From: Armillaria gallica
Taxonomy: Eukaryota > Basidiomycota > Agaricomycetes > Agaricales > Physalacriaceae
Assembly: GCA_037576215.1 (NCBI GenBank)
Contig: JBANDB010000019.1
Span: 255,501 to 319,500, forward strand
Length of the DNA stretch: 64,000 nucleotides
Direction of reading: 5' to 3'
In this document: positions 11,180-22,552 of the stretch, one piece after another
Position numbering within the stretch: position 1 is the stretch's first letter
How the letters are laid out: the number at the start of each line of letters is the position of its first letter
Translations under genes and position numbers: made by a program
The notes under the pieces: generated by a model
What the model was told of the DNA's origin: nothing
Databases searched by the model: none
The model's input: only the letters and a program-made list of their open reading frames with translations

Positions 11180-14100
11180 ATGTTCAAGATACCTGCCGAG
11201 CGACTGGCGGGCTGCAATAAATGCGGTGTACTCTGTGGGCAGTTCTTCCCTCAACAAGACACTGTCGAGGTTACTGGTACTTCTGTTGGGCCCAATATTC
11301 AGTGCGCTATCTGTGGTTGCAAAGCTGGGACCCACATGGTAAGTATGACCCTCTCTGTGAAAATTTGAATCCTTAATATTGTCTGCTAGAAACATGGAGC
11401 CTCCGACACCACAAAGCAGGCCGACAGCACGACGGAAACACCTGGAGAAGACAAGGTATTATTGACTTTTAAAATCCTGTCACGTAGCATGCTCACCTAG
11501 TGTGGACCAGCCTTCGCATACCGCTTTCGAGAAGGATACGAAAAATACTGAGCGACCCCAGGTGTGTCTACGTATCTCTCTTCACTGCTTGGGTTTATGT
11601 AGGACTCCTCCCTAGTCATCCGGTCATCAAAACAAAGGTGGTCCATCTGCTACTTCAGCGTTGACAAAACGCCCATGGTCTGCTACTGAGTCGACAATGA
11701 ACGCCTCCCGCCCACAGCAGATGCCTAGAGCCCCTTCCAGTGGCATCGGACAGCCGCCCTTCCGTGATATGGCAGATAGGAGGAATGCACAGCATGAACA
11801 GAACATATCCACGAGTTTTGATCCTGCCATGGAGGTAAGTGATCTCCTTGACAACACGCTCATCCTTGATTGATGTCTTTCACGATGTAGGCATCAAAGA
11901 AGAAGTTTGCCGAAACGCTTGGACGCCCAACAAAGAAGAAGAAGATCAGCACAAAAACACCCTCGAGCGCATCGGCGACATCCACGGCAGCAAATTCAAA
12001 ACCGGCTGATACAAAGGAGGAGTGGAACGTTGGACTTGTTGAAGATACGGACGCCGTTTATAGAGAAAAGTACTCCAAACCTGACCGGGACAAGTATGTG
12101 ATCTTCATTGTGTCTGCTATGTTTTTCTTTACATCTATACACGTAGAGTTATGGCTCTATACCAACAACGGTACATACATGATGTGACGTTGTCCAGATC
12201 TGCGAGCGACTTTGAAATTCGGCAATCCATCAATGCTGTCTTCGCTGACCTTCAACCTCAACCGCTCACTTCATATGGGGAGTTCACCGTCCTCGTTGCC
12301 ATTGGTGCTGGCCAAGGAAGCAAAAGCTATCTCATGCCTCTCAGGCTTATCAACGGCGAGATGCTCACTATGCGAGATCTGGATATGTACAAACATATGT
12401 CTTTCACTTTTGCAATATCACTGATGGTCTTTCAGGGGGAAAAATAATGCTAAACCGCGTAATACAACATCTGATATGTTGAAGAAGCTCTTTTATATTG
12501 CGTTACCATGTGGAGAACCTAATCTTCCATTGAAGGTTATGAGTAAGAAGGCCAAGGAGAGCACCGATGTCGAGATGGACAATGGTGAAGATTATGAAGG
12601 CGACGATGAAGATCAGACTGTCCCGGGTGACGATACCCAAGTACGTTATCTCATATTGCTATGAGTATTCCTTGCTGATCCAGAGTTAGCCGGCCACGGC
12701 TGACAGCAAGATAGGGAGTGAAGCTCAGGTAAATGGTGCCAACAGTGTACTCACTATGCTTTTCTAACGTGGCAATTTTCCTTCGCCAAAGGGAGATGAA
12801 GGGCCAGGTGATGCTCAGGACCATCCTGCGCACCAAGATCAATCCACCGATGAGTATATTTTTAATACATACACAAACGTTTGTCTGATTTACTATCTTC
12901 TGACATTATACTCACATATTTTGAAGATTCCGCCACCAGGAAGGACCTCAGACGACGAACCTCCGACTCCACCCCCAGAGGAAGACTTTGGGTCCCTTCC
13001 ACCAGCTGATTACTTGGTCGCTACTCGCCTTGTCACATTCATGGCACGGCCAACTTCCGATCAATCCTGGGTAAGTGATTTCACGATGCGAGGCAGTATG
13101 TTAATGCCCATCATGACATTATAGTGGGTGTCGTCAAGCAAGAAGATTCATCCAACCTTTCAGAGTTTCACGCCGGAAGCTACCGGTCTTGTAGCATTCC
13201 TCACCGTAGTCCGAGCGGCGGGACCAAACATCTTCCCTCCAACATCCATTGCTGCGTTTCTTTCGCAGGCTTGGGAAAACAGTCCATTGAACACTGTATT
13301 CCCTCGCTTTGCCAACCTGTCGACGTGGACTGCAGCCGACGAATCAGAATTTGATGCGGTTTTTGCCCTGGGACCAGGAGCGTTTTCAGTTCTCACTCAG
13401 TTTCTCGCGAGTGTCTATGACGTTTTCTGTAAAGAGCTCATGTACATCTTTCCATGATATTTCGGTGTTTAATGCTTATGTATACGATTTGACAGTGATA
13501 TTCACGATCCGTCGGTCATTGCAGCTCGAAGGAAATATTATCACAGTGCGACGGACCTTCTGATTCTCGTGAAGAAAGTCAGGAGCAAATATGATCGCTC
13601 CTTGTGGGATCCAGCTGGCGGCTTCCGTGAACTAGCTGTGCTACTGCATAAAAACTCGCACCGACTGCCGGTTTGTTTGTTTCTACTCAAGGATGTTCTC
13701 ATAGTAACTCTTTCATTGAATAGGATGGCGACCCAAACAGTCGGATGTATCGAGAGCTTCAAAAGATCAATATGGGTACAATGTCAGTCGAACACGTCAA
13801 GTTCCACCTTCGTGATGCTTTTCATTCTGCGACGGAGCCGTCGGAGATGTACGAAGATGTTGTTTGTCTCGGTCCATTTGGGCTTGATGGGTTTTACTCC
13901 GACTGTGTCCAGTATATATTGGACGTCATGCCATGTTCAGATCCTCGCTTCGAGGGCATGTATGACCTCTTCATGGCAACAAGTAAGGCTCTAGGTCGCA
14001 AGGTCGCAAACTATCTGAAGAAGGCACGTATGCCATCTGCTACTGTTTCTTCTCCCTAATTAACAAAAATATGCAGCCAAACGCTCGGCGGAATGAAGAT

Positions 14101-15039
14101 GACGGTCATGGCAACCAGGTAGTCCACCGCATCAAATTTGAGTTTGCTTGGCATTGATGAAGATTTCTCAGGACCAAGAACCGCACTGCACACGATCATC
14201 GGGCACCCCGGGTCCAGGTCAAGCTCGCAATCCCAAGTATACTGCCTGATCCTTGTATGCAGTTTTCAAATAATAATATAATCCTTTGCTTCACCTATAG
14301 AACAGGAAAATGGTGAGTACCAACGGACTCAAGAGCTGATACTGATACCGCTGATGGTAATCTGGCTTTTCACTTCTGCGCGAAAGACTGATCTAGATAT
14401 ATATAGATATGACCAACTCAGACTCTTTAGCTTCAGACTGGCACAACGATGTCCAAGAAACTATGGATGACATCAAGACTCGTCGCTCCCGTAGACATCC
14501 TGTATCAGTCCATGATTCAGACTTGGAGCCGGAGAGAGCTGGTATGGTATCATTCTATGAGTTCCGGTGTTGGTATCTTCATTGATTATCAGGTCGTACT
14601 AACACAAAACCTCGACCGTCTACATCTTCCAAACCCCACCCAGAACCGGCAGCATCATCGGTGCCTAAGCCAAAACCACGGCCCCGTCCGATTCCAGTGG
14701 AGAGTGCCCGAGTCCGTAAGGCGCAAAGGCTTGTTGACGAAAAACTTCCACTTGAGGCTCTGATGACTCGCATACTTCATGATTGGCCCCATCCAAACCC
14801 CGAGAGACATCCGAAAATGAATAGTTGGAGTGCGCTGCCTCTCAAGAAAAAGGCACAGAAGTTGCAGCTGGTGAATATGGTTTCCATTATCTACGCTCTG
14901 CCGATAGCTTATGATCTCTGGGTTTATACCATAGGTTTACCACTACGATAAAAATGTCAAGGAGACGGAGGAATGGAGAAAGATTTCAGCTGCTCTTGCG
15001 ACAGCGCTAAATTTAGCTCTCAAATCGGCAAACCTGTAG
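11180..15039 (+). CDS. Second protein of the transposon, N-terminal Cys-rich finger, otherwise unknown
   Basis: Starts at ATG 11180. Thirteen exons join in phase through 14023 (735 codons): 11180-11338, 11390-11455, 11511-11561, 11616-11834, 11891-12093, 12147-12386, 12436-12640, 12690-12728, 12792-12878, 12927-13070, 13125-13441, 13496-13670, 13724-14023. Introns are about 48-68 bp and GT-AG. The next junction is ambiguous. A canonical donor after 14027 gives a stop a few codons later. A GC donor after 14023 allows tail exons with P/K-rich stretches, ending at TAG 15037-15039 (about 900 aa). Residues 12-51 carry CNKCGVLC and a later CAICGC then H, a likely zinc-binding unit. The middle is basic and Ser/Thr-rich, with an acidic patch near exon 7. 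I do not recognise the remainder. It lies 75 bp upstream of the transposase within the same termini. An accessory role in transposition, such as end or target binding, is inference only. Confidence 0.8.
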
Positions 15040-15114
15040 CCTCTTAGTAGATTTAATGAAATATATGTGATTGGCTAAGAATTAACGGTCTGATCTTTTG
15101 TTCTGACCACCATC

Positions 15115-16759
15115 ATGGAGTCGCATGGCCATAACCGTGATCCCGTTCACCATTTCCTCACGGAAAGCTATTCTATATGTACCCAGGCTCTATTCATCAT
15201 TGATTCGCTGCCGAATGCAGAGCTTGCTGCAGTGGAAAGGGTGGTTCATCAGCTGTATGCTGTTCGTACTATATTTCTTTCCCTCGACGATCTCCATCTC
15301 AATTCAGAGGATATCAATATCTCTGTTGATTACATCAACAATGTCCTGATGCCATTGCAAGACTTTCTTGATAACCCACCCCCACTGCCATCCAGCAGCA
15401 TTCCGCGACTTTATACAGGAAAGAAAGGCCGTCCTCGATATATTCTAGATCTGGAAAGATGCATCTTACTGCATGACCTCGGAAACAGCTGGGAGGCAGT
15501 AGCTGATGCACAAGGCATTGCCCGAAGTATTTTATATGAGCACATGAACCGTGCAGGATTGGTGACAGCACGACAGGCGCACACAGCCATCTCCGACAAC
15601 GATCTGGACGAGATTGTTGCCGAGATATCAATCTCTCATCCCTTCAGTGGATCCTCACCTCTCATGGGCCTTCTCGAATCAAGGGGCATTCATCTCCCTC
15701 GAAAACGAGTGCAGGATAGTCTGCGTCGAGTCGATGCCATTGGTGTACTTGTACGGTAAGCTTTCTTTATTTCTTCGCAATATTTCGGCTGAGTTTTCGC
15801 CAAAGGTGGTCAGGAATAATTAAACGTCGTGTGTACAAAGTGCGTGGGGCAAATGCACTTTGGCATAATGATGGTAACGAGAAGCTTCGTCCTTGGGGGT
15901 TCTGGGTACATGGCTGTGTCGACGGACACTCCAGACTGATTATATACCTCGAATGCTGTTCAAACAAACGCTCCGACACTGTTCGCACCTTATTCCTGCG
16001 TGCAGTCCGCATTTTTGGATGGCCAAGTCGTGGACGAGGGGATTATGGCAAAGAGAACAACAGAATGGAACGCGAGTTAATTCTTCATTGGGGTGAGGAA
16101 CATAGGGCCTATTTGCGAGGGCGGTAAGTATCTCAATCACTATCAATTTATTTTGAGTCTGATTGTGGGGAATCTTTAGCTCAACGCACAATGTACGAAT
16201 TGAAAGATTATGGGTGGATGTTCACAAGGACAGCCTCGAAACATTTCGCAAAATATTCACCTATCTGGAGGAGCAAAATCTACTGGACATGGAGAACTCG
16301 GTGCATCGAATATGCCTGTTTTTAGTGTTCCATCCACGTATCCAGGCCTCCCTCGATCGCACTCGTGATGCTTGGAACCATCATCAGCTGCGCACTGAGC
16401 ATTATAAAACACCCATCGCGATATACGAACTCAGTCGGGAGAAGGCTATTCGACGAGGGTACTGGACTGGTGATCCTGGCGACAATGCAGATCAGGTCCG
16501 CGGCGATCCTCTCTATGGCGTTGATGGGGACATTGAAGATGATTATCCATATGCACCACCAGAAACTCAGGAAGATCCAGCTGACACAGAGGTTAATTGT
16601 GAGGAAGACATCGACATGGCAAGGGAGATGATGGGAGATTTCGATTTTGAAAGAGATGACATGAACTGGGGGATTGAGGTATACTGTGAAGCAGTATCCA
16701 TCCTGACCGCTATCTTAGCTTCTGCAGCTGACAATGTAGATCACTCAGGCTCAGAGTGA
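15115..16759 (+). CDS. rve-type DDE transposase/integrase (IS3EU-like)
   Basis: Three exons, 15115-15755, 15806-16123 and 16180-16759, join in phase through two arginine codons and give 512 aa. Residues about 107-160 hold a helix-turn-helix-like segment (LERCILLHDLGNSWEAVADA, then SILYEHMNRAG). The catalytic core follows: WHNDGN supplies the first Asp, RGDYGKEN the second, and RIERLWVDV the Glu, with 34 residues between second Asp and Glu, spanning intron 2. That spacing and the NxRIERLW signature are typical of the rve/RNase H-fold integrases related to bacterial IS3 and found in fungi and animals. The C terminus (from about residue 420) is acidic. No frame break is seen, so the copy could be functional. 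It should cut and join the 26-bp termini of the surrounding element. The start ATG follows a 75-bp gap after the upstream gene, so both may share transcription or have a compact promoter. Confidence 0.9.
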
Positions 16760-17133
16760 TTTACTTAGTTTAATATATGTGGCGGTAAATGTGTTTCGAA
16801 ACTCGACAACCTTGAGATCTTGGATGAAATCTGGATAATATAACTATATGTTCATTGACTATGCTACAGAAAAGGGTTACTACATTACAGAGGATGCATA
16901 GAATATCATTGAAAAATACTTGCACCGACATTTTGAGGTGTTTAGCGAATGTTCAGGTAGGAGCATCATCGCTCAATCTGCGTGATGCGACCGCCTTCGC
17001 TTGCCGAAAGCCCGGCATTCCTGATATGGCTACACTGAATAATGCCGAAGGACAACTGGGATCGTACTCCTACTGGTGCGAAGTCAACTGTCCTAGTGCT
17101 TACTTGCGCACCTTCAATAGAGCTGTGCTATAC

Positions 17134-17290
17134 TTGTGTGGTAACCTCTGCTTATGTTCTCATCTTGTGCTGGATCTGAGGATCATTACTTGTGCATGAA
17201 ATCATTCTGCATCTCGACTTGCATGAATTTGTAATACAGAAGTAACTTGTGTAAGTCATCTATTTAAAAAAGTTGTGTTCCAAATACAGA
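17134..17290. repeat. Right subterminal ACTTGTG repeats
   Basis: At least five copies of ACTTGTG or one-mismatch variants lie between the transposase 3' side and the right TIR (near 17134, 17163, 17190, 17219 and 17245). The inverse word CACAAGT recurs near the left ends (about 9862, 9905, 10763, 10848, 10866, 10981, 11008). Such mirrored arrays are typical transposase-binding sites. Confidence 0.65.
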
Positions 17291-17302
17291 GGAATGAACT
17301 CT

Positions 17303-17328
17303 ATTTTCCGGACAGTATTACGCCCATA
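17303..17328 (-). repeat. Right TIR (26 bp) of the two-gene transposon
   Basis: Exact inverse of 10687-10712. It is followed directly by the AGCCTG target duplication (17329-17334), which matches the bases before 9801. Confidence 0.88.
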
Positions 17329-17893
17329 AGCCTGAGGGTGACATTCTTCAAGATGGTTTCGGCAGTGGCCTACGACTTTCGGAAGTTCGGAAAATTAGAA
17401 ATTCAAAGTACACACCTTTTTGACGTGGAAGCTGTGCTACGACAGTCTGGCCATATGTAACCGGTGCTAGAGCGCTTGGATAAGGTCCGGAGATACGGCT
17501 TGGCCTAGAGAGTCGGTAACCATGGCAGAAGAGAAAGACTTTCCGCCACTTTGTTCGGTCGGTCGGACTGGCTAGAGGCTGTGCTGGGCCAGCCAATCCA
17601 GTCTTCCAGTCTTCTCATTCCCAGCCCTGCCGATATGATCATCTCAAGATAAAGCTTCAAGATCAACAAGCATATATACTGTGGGGTAATACAGAAAGAA
17701 AGAAACAATGGAAGCGCACGATGCTCCACTACTCTTCAAAGTCAGCACCATCATTTTAATGATACACAAGATTCGTAGTACCTCACTTGGTTTCACACTC
17801 TATATTCTAATCATCGTCACTGCGCGCGAAGGTCGACTAACCCAGAAGAGCCGAATCTAGCTTTTATGCCGTTGTTGGTCTCCCTCGGTAAAT

Positions 17894-19930
17894 CTAGCAG
17901 GCAAACGAGCTACTTGGGGTGTCTGACCTGCCACTTTGCTAAGCTGGTTGGTTCAGCATGAAAATGGTGACTAAGGGACGGGCATACATACCTCTGCTAT
18001 GCTGTCCGACAATGATCCGTTGCCCTGCGAACCTCCGGCAACAGGTTTGCGAGGTGATTTTACCGACAATAGCCAGCTGTATAATGTCAACTACCGCAAC
18101 AGGATTGGGAAAGAGAAAGAACTCACGTCCGAGATCTATTCTGCTTTCTAGATATCTTTCTAAGACTCACTGGCAGCCAGTGCAAAAACGTCCATAACCG
18201 CATGGTGACGTTGTGGCTCCGATGAAGGTCAACGAGCTACGGCGGACTACTACTGACCATATATGGTTCAGCTCCGCACGAGCTTGGGCTCGAAAAATTG
18301 GTGTTAAATATGAGGTCTAAATTGTTAAAAGGATTGGTAAAATGCCGACTTGAATGGCGAGCTACTGACCATGGCATGGGCTCAGTGCATTTGAACCAAT
18401 TTTCGTTGCGCGTATTCAAGCACGATCCCGAAACTAGATGCAGGCAATGTTAGCAAAATAACCTTTGATAAAGCAATCCTTATCGGCCATCACTTTGACT
18501 GTATAAGGTTTCGCTCGTGGTTTACTAAACGATGGATTTCGTGGGCATTTGGCTTGAAGAGGAAGGCATATAGCGATATCCTACAAAGACTTAGCAGCTT
18601 CAATCCAAGAATAGGGAATTACTTACTATTTAGTCATGTTGGGTTCCGCAAAACTTAGATCCTGGAATTTGCGGGGCTCTATTTTGATCAAGTAAGCATT
18701 GTGAAGGGGTAAAGAAAACTGGAACGAACGACTAACAACGAGTGTTAGCGTGGCGATGCCTTCTGTGGTAGTTTTGTCTTCAGTGGTTCAAGCCATATGG
18801 AAAAAACGTAACGTCACTGAAACGCCGTACTGAAGACTTACATTGTTCGCAGCAGCTGTACCGGTACAGTGGACAACGGCACTAGACTGAGTTTGATTAA
18901 CGCTGTTGCCGCTATCAGCGAGCCAGTGGCTACATAAAGTGTGGCGGACAATAAGCTACCCGGCGTGTATCTCGCTGCAAGCTTCTTCGGGAGAAACTAG
19001 ACCAAGTTAGTACAGGGACATATGGTGTAGACGTCGAATAACTCACGCTTGCTGGCGGGACGGCGATCTGTAGAGGTCCTGGCACCGTTCAACGTCGGCC
19101 GCCATCCAAAGGTTTTTGATGTGCAATGATCCTCCGGAAAGAAGAGAACACAGCTTACTGTACCCTACCACTGCCAAGTGTCCCAGTAGACTTCGAGTCT
19201 GAGATCTGAGATCTGATGCATCGATGGCTACAGATGAGTATGCCAGCGACTGAAGACCTGGAGGAGTATACCTGTCGTTTGTCTTCGTCGACGTTCAACC
19301 TGGACGCACGGAACCCCTCGTGTATGCTGGCCGAACAACTATCTATCGTCTGTCCGTGATAACTGAACGTCTCGGCCTCGCCATACTCTCTGGCGTTGTT
19401 TTCTGGCGGGTTTTGAAAATAAGTTACACGTAGATACCACGCGAAACGTACCTCGTCTCGGAGAGTAATTGGACGGGAACTACATTCGTGTGCCCTCGTC
19501 AGATATTCCTGCCGCTGGAAGAGTAGAATTACGCGCCTTTACAATCTCATTCGAGAGTCCTGTTTCGTATTGTACCACAAAGTGCCTCGATGGCGCACGT
19601 CTGTGGATATGAAAACATGTCAGTCAAACATCACGATATGAAACTCGTTTACGCACCGCATTTAGACATGGCCCTACCTATAATGCATCATGGAACCGGT
19701 TTGGTGTCGGTCGAAGGAGGGGTTCTTGAGCGAAGACCACGACGAGTTGTCAGGAATTCCGCATCCTGAGAATATGGCTTCAGCAGCGCCGGAGAAAGAG
19801 TAGAGAGGCAACATCAGAGCACGAGAGCGGCAAGACTCGATGGCCAAGAGACGGCGCCATAGAGGACGGAGGAAGAGAAGCCATAGATCGAAGGTGATGG
19901 AGATAACTGCAAGTCCGGTCCACAGCCTGC
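17894..19930 (-). CDS. Putative short-exon membrane protein gene, one in-frame stop
   Basis: No long open frame, but six minus-strand exons chain in phase with GT-AG introns of 77, 49, 73, 80 and 50 bp: 19930-19678, 19600-19452, 19402-19272, 19198-19159, 19078-19047, 18996-18842. The last exon encodes a hydrophobic stretch (SLLSATLYVATGSLIAATAL), a probable membrane span. Exon 2 contains one in-frame TAG at 19480-19482, so the copy is broken or that exon is spliced differently. Downstream exons are less certain. The most distal one ends at TAG 17894-17896 after a Ser-rich tail. No in-frame ATG begins exon 1, so the true start is probably further right. Family not recognised. Phase-consistent chains can arise by chance, hence moderate confidence. 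Confidence 0.42.
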
Positions 19931-19998
19931 ATTAATCCGTTGACTCGGTTGTTGCCGTTTGTTGATTTCCATTTTCATCGTCTCCCCATCATCATCTC

Positions 19999-20242
19999 AT
20001 GCACCTCATAAGCTGTCACGCTGACGAGCCAATCAAGGTGAATTTTCTTTCTGTGACTCTTATCACTCGTTTTCTGATGAGTTGTGCTTAGATACTAATA
20101 GGACAATGCCGTGGTGTGCACTGCGATTGACCCTCTCGAACGCCGGATATGCCTTAGAATCAACACACTCGATCATACGGAGACATCGTTGGAGGGCCTA
20201 CGCATGATCCTGCAAAGTCTGCTTAGACTCAGCAGCTATTGA
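19999..20242 (+). CDS. Putative small two-exon gene
   Basis: ATG 19999 opens a 13-codon exon to 20037. A 64-bp GT-AG intron ends at 20101, and the second exon runs in phase to TGA 20240-20242, giving 59 residues. The second exon has ordinary coding character but no motif I know. It could be the first part of a larger plus-strand gene continuing rightward. It is divergent from the minus-strand gene at 17894-19930. Confidence 0.3.
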
Positions 20243-20353
20243 GATGGCTCCTAGCAGTACGCATATCTTAATCGAGCGAGCGACGAAACGAGATGGCAAA
20301 CGAAAACTTCAAGGTGGTGTTCGTACTTCGCGTGCCATCTCCTCTTGTCCACC

Positions 20354-20576
20354 ATGGCGCGGAGCCTTGATCTACAGCGTATAAAACGGCAAACCTGCAT
20401 GGAGACGCTAACAAGGAATTCGCATGGAGTTATGGATCTGGTTGTTTCGCGAGCCATCCAGGTACGTCGTGCTCATGCCTTTTGTTATTTCTCCTGACAT
20501 CCTTCTCTAGCTTTCAGAAGAACAAATAGATCATAGTTCAAATTCCTCTTTCTCCACCGAAGATCTTACGGGCTGA
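20354..20576 (+). CDS. Putative small two-exon frame
   Basis: ATG 20354 in an ACCATGG context opens a 36-codon exon to 20461. The intron 20462-20510 (GTACGT..TCTCTAG, CTGAC branch-like word) joins in phase to an exon closing at TGA 20574-20576, for 57 residues ending in a Ser-rich acidic tail. No family is recognised. It may be an internal piece of a longer gene, because open frames and splice-like sites continue to 21000. Confidence 0.33.
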
Positions 20577-21962
20577 CCAAGGGTTACCCAGCCTACGATG
20601 CGGAAGGATTGTTCAACGGCCAAACTACCAGGCAGAACGTGCATACCTTCTCTTCACTTGTTTACGTACTCATCAGTCCCCGTAGCCATTATCATATTAC
20701 TGCCGTCAATTACCTCAGTGTTTCGGCCTCTTCTTTACTTCTTGGATAGCTGAGCACCAATGTGGGAGGGAGTAGAACTGTGGATTACATTCGTGAAGCC
20801 GCTGGTATGTTGTTTTTGAGTAGTCCTCTCACCCAGGTGATGCTAATCCTATCTGTGCAGGGAACGTTGGCCCGCACAGGACAATAGTCATAATCCTGGT
20901 ATTCAGGCGCCATAACACGATTATCATTCAACTGGGTGCCTAGTCTGTCCTTACCACATTTCGAAGTCACGGCTGAAAATCTCTGGCGCAGAAGAGCATG
21001 CGTTGGTTGTATGCTTCACCGTTCGCCTTCTTTTTACCACTGTTGTCGATATAAAGTACGTGATTGTTGCTGATGTTGACTGGGATCATCAAACTTTATT
21101 TCCCAGGTCCGAGGGGTTTTGGCCAGTGTGATGTAACTACAACATTTCGGGATACCGTACTCAAGTCTGAATTTTGATTGGTGTTGGAATAAGTACTAGC
21201 GTGACGGCAAGGCAGAATGTATGTTTACTCTTCCTCCACGCTGTCCAGCGGCTAACGCCTCTAGTAGATTGCACCCTCGCTTGCACGATCACCAGAGATC
21301 TGCAACAGGGTTGACCGCATTTCTTCTTGTATGTCGCCACTCGCTGTAACGACAGGTGTCGCAATTTGGACATGAGCACCGGAACACCGCTTGCCAGTGG
21401 TTGGACGGCTTCATGGAAACGACTCCGATAGGTGGATGTTTGGGGAGAAATGAGCGTGTCGAGTCGGAGAGATGCTCCTTGGTAAGTTGTTAGCTTATTC
21501 ATGCACGATAACCTGACTGATAGATACATATCTGGTGCCCAAATGTCTCTTCTCAACCTACAGTTATGATTAGACATTCCGTTGTCTCTTTTAGTGACAA
21601 TAATTGATTACACTTTTATCTTTTCCTGTGCGGCTGAACAAGACGGATGTCGAGTGAGCCAGTATCCCTCCGCCGTCCATCTCTGACCACCACTAGCTCC
21701 TTTTTGCCATGCGCCATAACTCCAGCCATTCCTCCGATAAAGGAGTCGTCGTCGTCAAGCTCATCACTTGTGATGAATATTGATTTTGTACGAGGCTAGC
21801 TACATCTCAAAAAAACAAGTCCTCAACAGAAAATCCTCCCGGGTCTTCGTTTTAGTGTCTCGCCCAGTGTCAGTGTTCGGCGGGGAGGGATGGATGCGGT
21901 ATCCAGATTCATGGTAGACTTGATTTGTCGTTCAAGGCCGACTCCGAGCTCCTGTCCGCGTT
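20577..21962. other. Splice-rich tract, gene structure unresolved
   Basis: Short open stretches and GT-AG pairs occur on the plus strand (for example around 20760-20900), and ATG 21647 opens a 50-codon Ser/Pro-rich reading. I could not join these reliably to the better-supported exons from 21963. GC content matches the neighbouring putative genes rather than the repeats. Confidence 0.35.
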
Positions 21963-22552
21963 ATGGAAGGCGTAGAAACAATTTGCGCAGGCATACTGAA
22001 AGGCCGTATAGCGAGTTACCTGCGATACAGCGAACAAGTCACGATATACGGACGGAATGGCGAGACGGACGTCGATTTTGAGACTGACGAGAGGGGATGT
22101 CGGTAACGTAGCTCGTTCTTCACCTAAGTTGGATCAGTTCCTCACTGTGCTTCGTATACAGGAATGTTTGTGTCAAGAAATTTTTGAAAGGGACAAATCT
22201 TACTCCGGCTGTCATCTTCGAATGTCGCCTGTGTCTCGCTGTTCTGCGAAGCCTCCAGGAACTACAGGACAGTACGACATCCCCTCGAACTCTGAGAAGA
22301 GTGTCATACGTATCTCATCATTATGGGGTGATATGATGCGCGATGCTGAGATTACAGCACATGCTTGAGACGTCTTTGGGGACGCCAAGAATGGGTAGAA
22401 GCTGCGAAGGGTTCCAGCTCATGATGGACGAGCTTGATGGCATTACTGCTGCGAGGTAAGCTCTTGGCTCTTCGCTGAACCAAGCCTGACTATTATTTAT
22501 TGCAAGCGAGAATAAGAGGCATACAGCTGCCTTTTCTTTTTCCCGGATTTAA
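21963..22552 (+). CDS. Putative four-exon gene of unknown function
   Basis: Exons 21963-22102, 22162-22309, 22358-22455 and 22507-22552 join in phase (split codons Arg and Ser) across introns of 59, 48 and 51 bp with GTAACG, GTATCT and GTAAGC donors. The product is about 143 aa ending at TAA 22550-22552. The middle contains a Leu/Arg-rich helical stretch (ECRLCLAVLRSLQELQDS). No signal peptide or known domain was seen. The upstream frame stays open to about 21925, so the gene may begin further left. An alternative reading of the last exon continues to 22703 with another intron. Real gene likely, exact ends uncertain. Confidence 0.48.

Larger units (their letters stand above)
9801..17328 (+). 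mobile_element. 7.5-kb two-gene TIR transposon, IS3EU-like, perfect 6-bp TSD
   Basis: The left end starts TATGGGCGTAATAGC and the right end is the inverse of TATGGGCGTAATACTG, so 13 bp match exactly. The bases outside are AGCCTG on both sides (9795-9800 and 17329-17334), a perfect 6-bp target duplication. Inside are an rve-type transposase (15115-16759) and a long many-exon gene (11180-15039), both on the plus strand, plus arrays of CACAAGT near the left ends and ACTTGTG near the right. A 6-bp duplication, TAY termini and an IS3-related transposase agree with my recollection of the Repbase IS3EU superfamily, so that assignment is inference. The left 886 bp appear to be a separate element fused to the core (10687-17328). 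Confidence 0.82.
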
